Source: Lentisphaerota bacterium
GTDB lineage: Bacteria > Verrucomicrobiota > Lentisphaeria > Oligosphaerales > JAFGRS01
Length of the DNA stretch: 17,231 bases
Assembly: GCA_012514865.1 (NCBI GenBank)
Contig: JAAYZO010000665.1
Coordinates: 1 to 17,231 of the forward strand
Reading direction: 5' to 3'
The position numbers and the translations under genes are program-made. Under the pieces are notes generated by a model. It was not told the DNA's origin. It saw only the letters and a program-made list of their open reading frames with translations, and ran no database searches. Of this stretch, positions 1-7,900 are shown piece by piece (the first letter of the stretch is position 1; each line of letters opens with the position of its first letter).

Positions 1-2309
1 TCACAGGTTACGCCGGCCACGACGAAGTCGGGGTCCGGCGCGACGGCGATCTGGGCCTCGACAGCCGCGGGGAGGTCCAGGGTGACCCGGTAGACACGGT
101 GCAACGGGCTGATCTCGCTCGTGCAGCGCGCCGTGCCGCGGATCGGGGTGGCACTGCGCAGGGCCAGCGGGAAGGTGATGATGCGGTTCTCCATCGGCCT
201 GACGGTGAGCGCGAACGCGGTCGACGCGCCGTCAAGCCCGCTGGACAGCTCGCCGCCGCGGCCCTCGGCCGGTATGACGCCGCCGTCCAGGCCGAGGTAG
301 CCGCAGGCGAGGCGTTCGTCGCTCTGGACCGCGGTCATACCGCGGTTCGAGAACACCACCGCGGCGCCGAGGCCGGCACCGTAGCGGACCCTCTCCAGGC
401 CAGGGTCGCCCAGGCACGCGGGCGCGGGTTCGAAGCCGCGCCGCATGACCTCCAGGAGCACCGGCAGCTCGGCGCTGATGACCTCGTGGACCTCGCTCAT
501 GTGACGGCTCGGGGTCAGGCCGGCCTGGTAGAGGTAGATGAGGTAGTCGCGGACGAAGTCGTCGTAGACGGCCCGGCAGTCCTCCGGCGTGAGGCTCTCC
601 CATGGGACCGTATCGCCCAGCAGGATGCCGCTGGCATAGCCATGCTGGAAGACGGGCTTGTGTCCCGCGAACAGCCGGCAGTGGATATAGCGGTCGCGGT
701 CCTCAGGCCGCAGGGCCACGGTCATGCGTGACTCCGAGATATAGGCATCCGGCGCGAAGAACGAGATCGGGTCGGCCCCGGCGATGCCATTGACGATCAG
801 GCCGACGGTGCGCGCGCCCTTCTTCAGGGTGTGGATGAAGTCGGCGCCGCGGCGCAGGCCGATGGTCCGTGAGAGGAAGGGCCCCTCCTCGTCATAGCTC
901 CAGCCCGGTAGGGGGTAGTCGAGCTTGCCGCGGTACGGCGTATCGCGAGGCGACTCGCCATAGAGGTCATGGGCGAAGGCGTACAGGTCCAGTTCCTGCA
1001 CCACCTCCGGCAGGTCTCGGCGCAGGATCTGCTCGTAGGGCGTGGCCCACGGGTAGAGGTAGTAGACGGTGTCGTAGGGCAGCACCCAGTTCTTCTCGAT
1101 CAGGCCGCCCGTGCGGGTGCGCGGGAAGGCATAGCCCGCCATGCCGAGGCGTTCGGCGAGGGCGGTATCGACGTGGTTGACGATATAGAAGGACAGCGAG
1201 ACATTCCCACGCAGGTCGGCGTTGCGGAAGATGTCGGCGCGGGTCTGGTGAAAGCGCGTCCAGTCCGAGCGGTCCCAGGTGCCCCTGTCGACGTCCTGCT
1301 GCAGCTTCTTCTGCTCGCCCTCGGTGAGGTCCATCTCCCAGTACTCGCGGCGCCCGACGTAGTCGCCGGTACGCCGGAACGGCGCGTAGCCCCACTCGTA
1401 GCCGCCATAGAACTGCGACGCCAGGACTGCCTTGCGGGCATCGCGGACGCCGCCGCCGTAGTGGCACATCTGGAGCGTGTCCGTACGCCGGCCGTCGACC
1501 AGGCGCGGATCGACCCCCGGCGTCGGCTCGAAGCTGGCCGGGAAGCGGCGGTAGTACCCCTGGACCGCGTCCCTGGAACCGAAGGTGGGGGTGACGAGGA
1601 AGAGCACGAAGGCCATGCGGCAGGGCTCGCCCGGCGACACCACCAGGCGGGTGCCGCAGAACAGCACCCCCTCGCGGTCGATGCCATTCTGCAGGAAGGA
1701 CACCTCGACCGTGGGCGGCAAACCGACCGCGAGGCCATGCGCGCCGTCGCTGAGCAGGCTGACGGGGAAGGTATTGAAGAGTTCCTCACGGGCGAAGGGC
1801 GCCGCGGCGACGGCATGCTCCGTGCGGCCGTCCCAGTAGCGCGCCGCCGGTCCCGCCGCTACCGGCAGCCGCAGCGTCGGCTCGATCCACAGCGTCTCAC
1901 CGGCCGGGGCCGTCATCGTGAGTTCCCACACGACGGCGCCATCCCGGGCGGCGATGCGCTGCTCGACCGCCAGACGCGGCTCGGTGAAGGCCTGGGTGAT
2001 CACCAGCGTGGCGCCGTCCTGATCGAGTGACTCCTGCGCGGGAGTCATGACCTCGGCTGTCTTGCCATCGCGGAAGCGAATACCGCCGGGGGCCGACAGG
2101 AAGGCATGACCGCTCGGTGACGCGGTCACCTGCTGCAGGGCCATGGGCCTATCGGTGAACGTCCAGCGTGCGGCCGGCGTCGGGAAGACCCGGTCATCGG
2201 TCTCGACGACGGCCGCGGCGGACAGGCGCGTCGTGAGGCCCAGGGCGAGCAGGCCGACGAGGGTGGCGCGGCGACGGGCGGCGACGGAACACAGGGCAGA
2301 AGGGTTCAC
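1..2309 (-). CDS. Large predicted secreted protein, barrel-type core shared with the 10511-14821 protein (C-terminus beyond window)
   Basis: The frame is open from a GTG at 2309 to the left edge, giving 769 visible residues and no stop. The GTG is chosen because AAGGAG lies 8 bases upstream and the start overlaps the previous gene's stop by 4 bases (GTGA), a translational-coupling arrangement. Residues 1-32 look like a signal peptide: Arg12-14, then a Leu/Ala/Gly-rich segment ending LSAA. Residues about 33-240 are beta-rich. Residues 243-273 (FGSRDAVQGYYRRFP onward, through VDPRLVDG) match residues 711-741 of the protein at 10511-14821. The similarity continues into a barrel-like region with Y304-E305-W306 and an acidic SES motif at E526. 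Family knowledge: a beta-sandwich followed by a barrel is common in glycoside hydrolases. I infer an extracellular carbohydrate-active role but do not recognise the family. An in-frame ATG at 2339 is possible but lacks the spaced ribosome site. Confidence 0.85.
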   Translation of the reverse strand, partial: MNPSALCSVAARRRATLVGLLALGLTTRLSAAAVVETDDRVFPTPAARWTFTDRPMALQQVTASPSGHAFLSAPGGIRFRDGKTAEVMTPAQESLDQDGATLVITQAFTEPRLAVEQRIAARDGAVVWELTMTAPAGETLWIEPTLRLPVAAGPAARYWDGRTEHAVAAAPFAREELFNTFPVSLLSDGAHGLAVGLPPTVEVSFLQNGIDREGVLFCGTRLVVSPGEPCRMAFVLFLVTPTFGSRDAVQGYYRRFPASFEPTPGVDPRLVDGRRTDTLQMCHYGGGVRDARKAVLASQFYGGYEWGYAPFRRTGDYVGRREYWEMDLTEGEQKKLQQDVDRGTWDRSDWTRFHQTRADIFRNADLRGNVSLSFYIVNHVDTALAERLGMAGYAFPRTRTGGLIEKNWVLPYDTVYYLYPWATPYEQILRRDLPEVVQELDLYAFAHDLYGESPRDTPYRGKLDYPLPGWSYDEEGPFLSRTIGLRRGADFIHTLKKGARTVGLIVNGIAGADPISFFAPDAYISESRMTVALRPEDRDRYIHCRLFAGHKPVFQHGYASGILLGDTVPWESLTPEDCRAVYDDFVRDYLIYLYQAGLTPSRHMSEVHEVISAELPVLLEVMRRGFEPAPACLGDPGLERVRYGAGLGAAVVFSNRGMTAVQSDERLACGYLGLDGGVIPAEGRGGELSSGLDGASTAFALTVRPMENRIITFPLALRSATPIRGTARCTSEISPLHRVYRVTLDLPAAVEAQIAVAPDPDFVVAGVTC

Positions 2310-3049
2310 GGGGCCTGCTCCTTGGGCTTGGGCTGCCATGGCGCCCGGCCGCGGTAGTCGGCCGCGGCGTCGACCAGGGCGCTCTCGGTCAGCCAGTCGA
2401 TATGGCCGTCGGCGAAGGCGGCGTTGGTGCCGCCGGAGTGGCGATAGCGGAGGTTCTGCAGGCCCCAGGTCGGGCCGATCACGTAGAAGCCGCGGCTCTC
2501 CGCGAAGACGAGCGTGTCGGCGGGCGCCGGCATGTCCTGCAGGCGCTCCCAGCCGCCGGCGCCGGCCTGGACCGCCACGTGACTCATGCCGAAGTGCGGC
2601 GTGTGCGACCCGACCCCGGCCGTGAAGGCCGGGCAGGACAGGACTCCGCCGGCCGTAAGGGCCACCGCGGCACTCTTCGGCGAGACGTGCTCGAGCGCCG
2701 GGTCGTCGAGGTAGCCCTTCATGAGCGTCGGCCACGCGGCGACGTCCTCCCAGCTCTTACCTGTGTCACGCAGTCTCACGCTCAGCGGCACCAGAGCCCC
2801 GTCGTGGTCGGCGGCGTACTGCCGCCAGCCGGAGGCCACATGACGGAGATGGCCGGCGCAGGTGCTCTGCTTCGACTTGTCCCTTGCCAGACTCACGGAA
2901 AGCCCGAACATGCCGGAGAATACTGCCAGCACAATCAGCACCACGATGAGCTCCACCAGCACGAAGGCGCGCCGCGCGCGGCCGTGCCGCCGGGGCGACA
3001 AGGCCAGCGCCTGGCGGCGGATTCGACCTATGCGGTCTGACTCGGTCAT
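2306..3049 (-). CDS. Prepilin-like protein with N-terminal methylation motif and H-X9-DG domain
   Basis: This encodes a 247-residue type IV pilin/pseudopilin-like protein. After a basic leader (PRRHGRARRA) comes F29-V-L-V-E33-L followed by a hydrophobic helix to about residue 50. This is the prepilin signal, with cleavage expected after A28 and the conserved Glu at mature position 5. Next is STCAGHLRHVASGWRQYAADHDG, in the place where this family has C-x-N-x-L-R-Q-x-x-x-x-x-x-Y-A-x-D-x-D-G. H204 followed by nine residues and D214-G215 is the H-X9-DG motif of processing-associated prepilins that are expanded in Planctomycetota and relatives. The Ala at -1 instead of the usual Gly is a mild oddity. 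The start is uncertain: the ATG at 3049 has AGGAG 12 bases upstream, while a GTG at 3070 would add seven residues. It lies 110 bases after the URO-D-like gene and overlaps the next gene by 4 bases, so these probably form one operon. The function of this subfamily is not established. Confidence 0.85.
   Translation of the reverse strand: MTESDRIGRIRRQALALSPRRHGRARRAFVLVELIVVLIVLAVFSGMFGLSVSLARDKSKQSTCAGHLRHVASGWRQYAADHDGALVPLSVRLRDTGKSWEDVAAWPTLMKGYLDDPALEHVSPKSAAVALTAGGVLSCPAFTAGVGSHTPHFGMSHVAVQAGAGGWERLQDMPAPADTLVFAESRGFYVIGPTWGLQNLRYRHSGGTNAAFADGHIDWLTESALVDAAADYRGRAPWQPKPKEQAP
2318..2323 (-). promoter_or_regulatory. Ribosome binding site inside the prepilin-like gene
   Basis: On the minus strand this reads AAGGAG, lying within the last codons of the prepilin-like gene and 8 bases before the GTG at 2309. 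It supports the GTG over the in-frame ATG at 2339 and fits coupled translation of the two genes. Confidence 0.75.
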
Positions 3050-3159
3050 GCCCTGACGTTGCTCCTGCACCTTCTCCGGCAGCCGACACGATCTTCAGGC
3101 AGCCCTGGGTGCCGGGCCGGAGCTGACTGAGTGCCGCGCGCCGCCGCGCATCCCGCTCA

Positions 3160-4362
3160 TCAGTAGGAACCGCCCTCGTCGAGGGCCTCGAACATCGCCA
3201 CGACATTCTCGGGCGGGACATCCGGCTGGATGTTGTGCACCTGGCAGAACACAAAGCCGCCCCCAGGCGCCAGGTCCTGGATGCTCCGCCTGACCGCGTC
3301 CTTCACGCCTTGCGGGCGGCTCGCGTTCAGCACGGCCTGCGTATCGACCCCGCCGCCCCAGAAGGTGATGTCCTTCCCGAAATCGCGCTTGAGTGCCTTC
3401 GGCTCCATGCCGACGGCGCTGAGCTGAACCGGGTTGAGGGCATCGACGCCGACCTCGATCAGATCCGGGATGACGTCACGAACCGCGCCGCACGAGTGGA
3501 AGAGGATCGGTGTTCCGAACGACGCCCTGACGTTCGCGAACAGCGTCTTCTGGTAGGGCTTGATGAGCTTCCGGTACGTCGCCGGGGCGAGCATCGGGCC
3601 ATTCTGCGTGCCGAGGTCGTCGTTGAGCAGCACGACGTCCACACAGCCGCGCAGCAGCGGCGCCAGCCGCGCGATGCGCTCAAGGTAGCCCTCGACCAGG
3701 CGGTCCAGAAGACTGCGCACCAGGACCTCGTCGGTCAGCAGGTGCATCATGAACTCCTCGAAGCCGCACAGGAGCTGTCCGGCCGCCAGGAGGTGGCAGC
3801 AGAGGTTGAAGACGACGCATCCGCCCGTGTCGTGCATGGCGCGCGCCCGCGCTGCCAGGTCGCTCAGGGTCTCGTCTGCGAACGACGGGTAGTCGAAGGA
3901 GCGGATGGCCGCGTCGTGGTGCCGGAGCTGCGCCGGGTCGGTGACCTCCCGCAGAGGCGGGTTGACGGGGTCGAAGTACCATCCACCCTGAGGGCGCCGG
4001 GCGGCGACCGTGCCATCGCTGCGGCGGATGACGGTGGAGCCGTCCGGGCCGTCTTCCTCGACCCACAGCTCCGGGAGGGACACCTCGAACCCCAGGGGAT
4101 TCAGGCGCGTCGTCCAGCGCCGCGGCGCCGGCGTCAGGTTGAGCGTGTCGATCCGGAAGGCCTGCCGGAGGTCCGCGCCTATGGTGGCGACGTACTGGTA
4201 CGGCTCGAAGATTCGCAGGTCCGGCGGCAGCCCGAGGTGGTTCTGCAGCCGGAGCAGGGCCGTGGCGGTCATGCCCGAGGACTCCGTGCCGCCGAGATCG
4301 CGAGGGACCCGGTCCGGCTCCCGGTGCCGCAGCGCCGCGAGGACTCGCTCGCGTGATGTCAT
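3160..4362 (-). CDS. Uroporphyrinogen decarboxylase-superfamily protein (MtaA/CmuA-like methyltransferase type)
   Basis: This 400-residue protein has the expected length and landmarks of a URO-D-superfamily barrel. The N-terminus MTSRERVLAALRHREPDRVP is the typical family opening. N247-D-D-L-G-T-Q precedes the barrel segment ILFHSCG, which holds H289 and C291. C373 lies in GGGFVFCQVHNIQ near the C-terminus, followed by PPENVVAMFEAL. His-x-Cys plus a distal Cys is the zinc site of MtaA/MtbA/CmuA-type corrinoid methyltransferases. Haem-pathway HemE lacks that site and carries other N-terminal arginine motifs, so a methyl-transfer role is favoured over haem synthesis, although the substrate is unknown. 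The ATG at 4362 is preceded by AAGGGAG with a 6-base spacer. The frame extends upstream to 4515, but that extension is low quality and enters the control region. The gene is divergent from the 4952 gene and heads an operon with the prepilin-like gene. No corrinoid-binding protein is nearby. Confidence 0.9.
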   Translation of the reverse strand: MTSRERVLAALRHREPDRVPRDLGGTESSGMTATALLRLQNHLGLPPDLRIFEPYQYVATIGADLRQAFRIDTLNLTPAPRRWTTRLNPLGFEVSLPELWVEEDGPDGSTVIRRSDGTVAARRPQGGWYFDPVNPPLREVTDPAQLRHHDAAIRSFDYPSFADETLSDLAARARAMHDTGGCVVFNLCCHLLAAGQLLCGFEEFMMHLLTDEVLVRSLLDRLVEGYLERIARLAPLLRGCVDVVLLNDDLGTQNGPMLAPATYRKLIKPYQKTLFANVRASFGTPILFHSCGAVRDVIPDLIEVGVDALNPVQLSAVGMEPKALKRDFGKDITFWGGGVDTQAVLNASRPQGVKDAVRRSIQDLAPGGGFVFCQVHNIQPDVPPENVVAMFEALDEGGSY

Positions 4363-4368
4363 CGACGT

Positions 4369-4375
4369 CTCCCTT
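4369..4375 (-). promoter_or_regulatory. Ribosome binding site deciding the URO-D-like start
   Basis: On the minus strand this reads AAGGGAG, 6 bases before the ATG at 4362. It supports that ATG over the longer frame that opens at 4515. Confidence 0.75.
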
Positions 4376-4525
4376 GGCATGATCGCAGGACCTGGCGGCG
4401 TGAGCGCACACAAACCCATGACCGCGCCGCGCCAAACCGGCCACCACCAGGCCGCGCGCGATCCGGCCGACCTGCCGCGGCGGCCGCGCCGCATGGCGTC
4501 TCGTGAAAAGGCCACCCTTCTCGGT

Positions 4526-4623
4526 CACCCTGGAGGGGTGGCAGATCGTAGCCGGGGGTCGCGCGCAGCCCGACCCCCGGAAACGCGGATTGCACGCCAT
4601 GCACCCTGGAGGGGTGCCAGAAC
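4526..4623 (+). repeat. REP-like composite repeat: two copies of CACCCTGGAGGGGTG around a hairpin
   Basis: CACCCTGGAGGGGTG occurs at 4526-4540 and 4600-4614 in the same orientation, 74 bases apart. Each box is itself an inverted repeat (CACCC / GGGTG with a 5-base loop). Between them a perfect 10-bp stem, CCGGGGGTCG (4552-4561) with CGACCCCCGG (4569-4578), encloses a 7-base loop. The second copy together with the following 9 bases (4600-4623) is identical over 24 bases to the reverse complement of 10304-10327. Dispersed, intergenic, hairpin-forming and present in both orientations is the profile of REP-type elements. No transposase is seen here. Confidence 0.7.
4552..4578. repeat. Perfect 10-bp-stem hairpin
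   Basis: CCGGGGGTCG pairs with CGACCCCCGG across a 7-base loop. There is no T-run on either side, so a Rho-independent terminator is unlikely. It is better read as the central hairpin of the REP-like element. Confidence 0.7.
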
Positions 4624-4679
4624 CGGACTTTCAAACAGCGCCGGCCCCCTCAGTCACGCCTTGATCGACGACGGCTCTA

Positions 4680-4764
4680 TACTAATCGTCCTGGAATTGT
4701 CTGGAGCGCCCAACGAGACTACTGAACTTTAGCAACCGTCCCGACTATAGTGCGACGATTAGTA
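4680..4764. promoter_or_regulatory. Spaced 11-bp inverted repeat in the divergent control region
   Basis: TACTAATCGTC at 4680-4690 is repeated exactly as its reverse complement GACGATTAGTA at 4754-4764. The half-sites are 74 bases apart centre to centre, about seven helical turns. They lie in the most AT-rich part of a GC-rich intergenic region between two divergent genes. This would suit paired binding sites for a regulator that loops the DNA, or a large stem-loop. Neither reading is proven, and I saw no further copy in the 9985-10510 gap. Confidence 0.45.
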
Positions 4765-4939
4765 ACTACACTACCTCTGCAGTGACTGAACAGAGGACCG
4801 CGTGGTTCGGACGCAGATTCAGTTGACCGAATGACAGGCCAGACGCGTCCGCCGGATCACCGCGGCGCGTCGCATCCCGATGGCGGAGATGCCATCCGGC
4901 CCGGGCTCTCCGTCCCCGCCGCCATGCCGGGTGAGCCCG

Positions 4940-4946
4940 AAAGGAG
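4940..4946 (+). promoter_or_regulatory. Ribosome binding site for the 4952 gene
   Basis: AAAGGAG ends 5 bases before the ATG at 4952. It supports that start over the in-frame ATG at 4880, whose extra 24 residues would push the signal peptide away from the N-terminus. Confidence 0.8.
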
Positions 4947-4951
4947 ACACG

Positions 4952-7900
4952 ATGCCGCCGTTCAGAGAGATGCTCTCCGCAGCCGTGCTGTCGTTTCTGG
5001 CGGTCGGTCAGGCTCAGGATCTCTTCGTGCCGCCCCAGGTGATCACCGCGCTGAAGCGCAGCCAGCCGGACACGGCCCTGGTGACTGACGGCCGGGCGGC
5101 GGCGCTGATCGTCCATCCGGACGAGACGGGCTACGCCGACCTGGCCGCCCGGGTGGCCGCCGCGGTCGAGGCCGCCAGCGGCGTCGCGTTGCCGGTCAGG
5201 CCGGCCGGGCAGCTCACCCCGGCCGACCGCGAGCAGCATCTGGTCTGCCTCGGACGGATGAACAACAACCCGCTGGCGCAGGAGCTTTACCTCTGGCGCT
5301 ATGTCGCCGCCGACGACTGGTTCCCGGGGCCGGGCGGGTACGAGGTGCGCACCGTGCACGACCCCTGGGGCAATGGCCGGAACGTGATCATGCTGGGCGG
5401 ATCGGATCTCGAGGGTGTGACCGAGGCCGTCACGCAGTTCCTGGACCGGCTGCCGCGGGGTGCGTCGCCGGTCATCCCGCGGACCACCCGGGTCCGCTTC
5501 AAGGGCATGGAGAACCTCGATGCCTTCACGCCGGCCGCCCTGGAGCGTTACCAGCGCGAGTTCATCGACCTCAAGGCGCTTCCCTACCAGGCTGAACGAC
5601 TCCTGGTCGACTGTGCCGAGATGCACATCCTGACCGGCCGCGACGAGTATGCCGAGGCCTATGGCCGGATGCTCCGGCGCTGGATAGACGAGTACGTGCA
5701 CTGGACGCCCGAACGGCAGATCACCACGCCGAAGTACATCATCCCGGAGATGGTGCTGACCTTCGACCAGATGGAGGAGAGCCCGCTCCTGCCGGACGCG
5801 CTCAAGCTCGAGATGACCAACCTCCTCTACGACTACGCCTCGCGGCTGGGGGTGCACAGCCGCATCACCGACCTCCGGCCCGGGGTTCTTTCCGGCGTCG
5901 GCCTGCACGACGTCTCCGAGTCGGTGGCCTTCGCCGCGCGCTATTTCAGCACCTACTACCCCGGCGCGGACCTGGACCGTCTGCAGCGCGGCCTGGCGCA
6001 GGTGCGCGTCGGGCAGGCAACCATGGCCAGCTCCAACGGCGTGATCGACAACAACGGCGGCTATACCCCGTACTACGCTCAGGCCGCGATGCGCCTGGCC
6101 CTGGCCCTGGGCGACCACGCCTTCTTCGAGAGCGGCGCGGCCCGCCGGTGGATCGAGTACTCGATGCTGGTCGCCGACTCGTGGGCGTCGTCGTTCTACG
6201 GCTACAACGCCGGCTTCGCCATGGCGGCGTGGTACTACCAGGACCCGGCGATGGTGTGGTTCAACAACTGGCGCAGCGGCCGCACCGACTACACGCCGGA
6301 GATGACGGCGACGGAGTTCCGCCGCTGGGTGTGGACCTACCTGCCGCGTCTGCCGGGCCAGGCGCCGTCCGACCAGGCCGGCCTGCGCTTCATGCGGCTG
6401 CATCCGACGAACTACGATCAGCTCAAAGGCATGGGCAAGGCCATCAACGTGCCGCGCGAACGCAGCTTCCACCAACTGGCCATGCGCAGCGGCCTCGGGC
6501 GCTCGGATCAGTACCTGCGCCTGGACGGCATCAACGACGGCATTGAGGGTGGCGGTGACGGCAATGCGATCGCCTGGCTGACCGACGGCCGGCCGTGGCT
6601 GACCGCCACCGGCAAGTGGGGCGGCGGCCGCACCATGAAGTGGTACAACACCGCCCTGGTCCTGCGGGATGGCCAGATGGCCGACCGGCTGGTGGCGCTG
6701 TGCGACCTCGAGGTCGCCAGCGACCTGCCCTCCAGCGCCTTCGTGCGCAGTGTCATGCGCGAGTACAACGGCCTGGACTGGGCCCGCAGCATCGCCTGGA
6801 TCAAGGGCCGGTACTGGGTGGTGTTCGACCAGTTCCAGGCCCGCGAGCCGGGCGACTACAGCGTCATGTGCCAGTGGTTCCACGGCGCCCGGCAGGTCGA
6901 TGAGCAGTGCCGTGCCATCCAGACCAGCGGGGATCACACCCTGGTGCTCCAGGCCGCCGGCGGCGCCAGGCCGCTGGTGACCTTCCTCGATGACGGCCGC
7001 CCGATCGTGCGCCAGAGCGTGCACGCCGAGCTGCCCGCGGGCAGGGGCCTGACCATGGCCCACCTGCTCTACGCCCATCCGAAGGACCAGGACCACCCCT
7101 ACGCGGTCCGGCGCCTGGCGTCCGACCGGGTGCTGGTCAGCGAGCCGGATCGGCAGGTGCTGATCGGCCTGGCGCCGCTCGGCGCGCCGGCCGCGCCGCT
7201 GCTTCCAGACGGGCCCCTCGAGGTCGCCTGCGCCCTGTACGCGTTCAGCGATCGCGACCTTGCCCTCGCGGCGTTGACCCGCCTCGGCACCGCGGATGCG
7301 CAGGGCGTGCTCCTGGAGGCCGACCGGCCGCTCGATGGGCACCTCGACGCGGGCGGCGGGGTGCTGACCCTCATCGCGGCGGAGCCGACCCGGCTTCGTC
7401 TGCGGGGTCTGCGTCTGTCCGACGGGCGTCTGACGGCGGCGGATCCGGAGGTCGTGCAGGAGGTTCCCTTGACGGCCGGACGGCACCAGGCGGCCTTCGC
7501 CGCCGGCCAGGATGGCCCGCTGGCAGGCCTGACCGCAGCAGCGCGGGCCGCGCTCGAGTCGGCGGCCGCCGGGGCGACGGCCGTCGAGGCCGTCGAGGCG
7601 GCGCGGGAGCTGCCGCGTCGTCTGGTCCCGCGCTGGCAGTTCAGCCTCCCGGACGGCGACGCGGCCGCGGTGCGGGTCGTCCGCGCCGCCGATCTCGATG
7701 GCGATGGCCAGGCCGAGGTCGTAGTCGGGAGTGCCGACGGGCGGGTGTTCTGCCTGACGGCCGAGGGCCGCGAGCGCTGGAGCCTGCGCCTGACGAAGCA
7801 CCCGGAGCAGCCCTCCAGCCGGGGCCAGGAGAAGGCCGGCATCAACGACATTGCCGTGGCGGATTTCGGCGCGGGGGCGCGGATCCTGGTCGCCAGCGAC

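Larger units (their letters stand above)
4363..4951. other. Divergent intergenic control region, 589 bases
   Basis: This gap separates the minus-strand URO-D-like gene from the plus-strand 4952 gene and must carry promoters for both. It contains the REP-like block (4526-4623), the spaced inverted repeat (4680-4764) and a smaller inverted repeat, CCTCTG (4774-4779) with CAGAGG (4791-4796). TATAGT at 4746-4751 could be a -10 element for the plus strand, but no good -35 precedes it, so no promoter is called. Frames crossing the gap are short and lack convincing protein content. Confidence 0.6.

Noticed and set aside
969..2030. A plus-strand frame opposite the left-edge secreted protein
   Set aside because: Low-complexity antisense composition. 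The minus-strand frame has a signal peptide, ribosome site and a paralogue.
4363..4515. N-terminal extension of the first URO-D-like protein
   Set aside because: The family opening MTSRERV begins at 4362 with a good ribosome site. The extension is Arg/Trp-rich and lies in the control region.
4678..4683. TATACT as a -10 promoter element
   Set aside because: The nearest -35-like TTGATC (4661-4666) is only 11 bases away, too close for a sigma-70 promoter.
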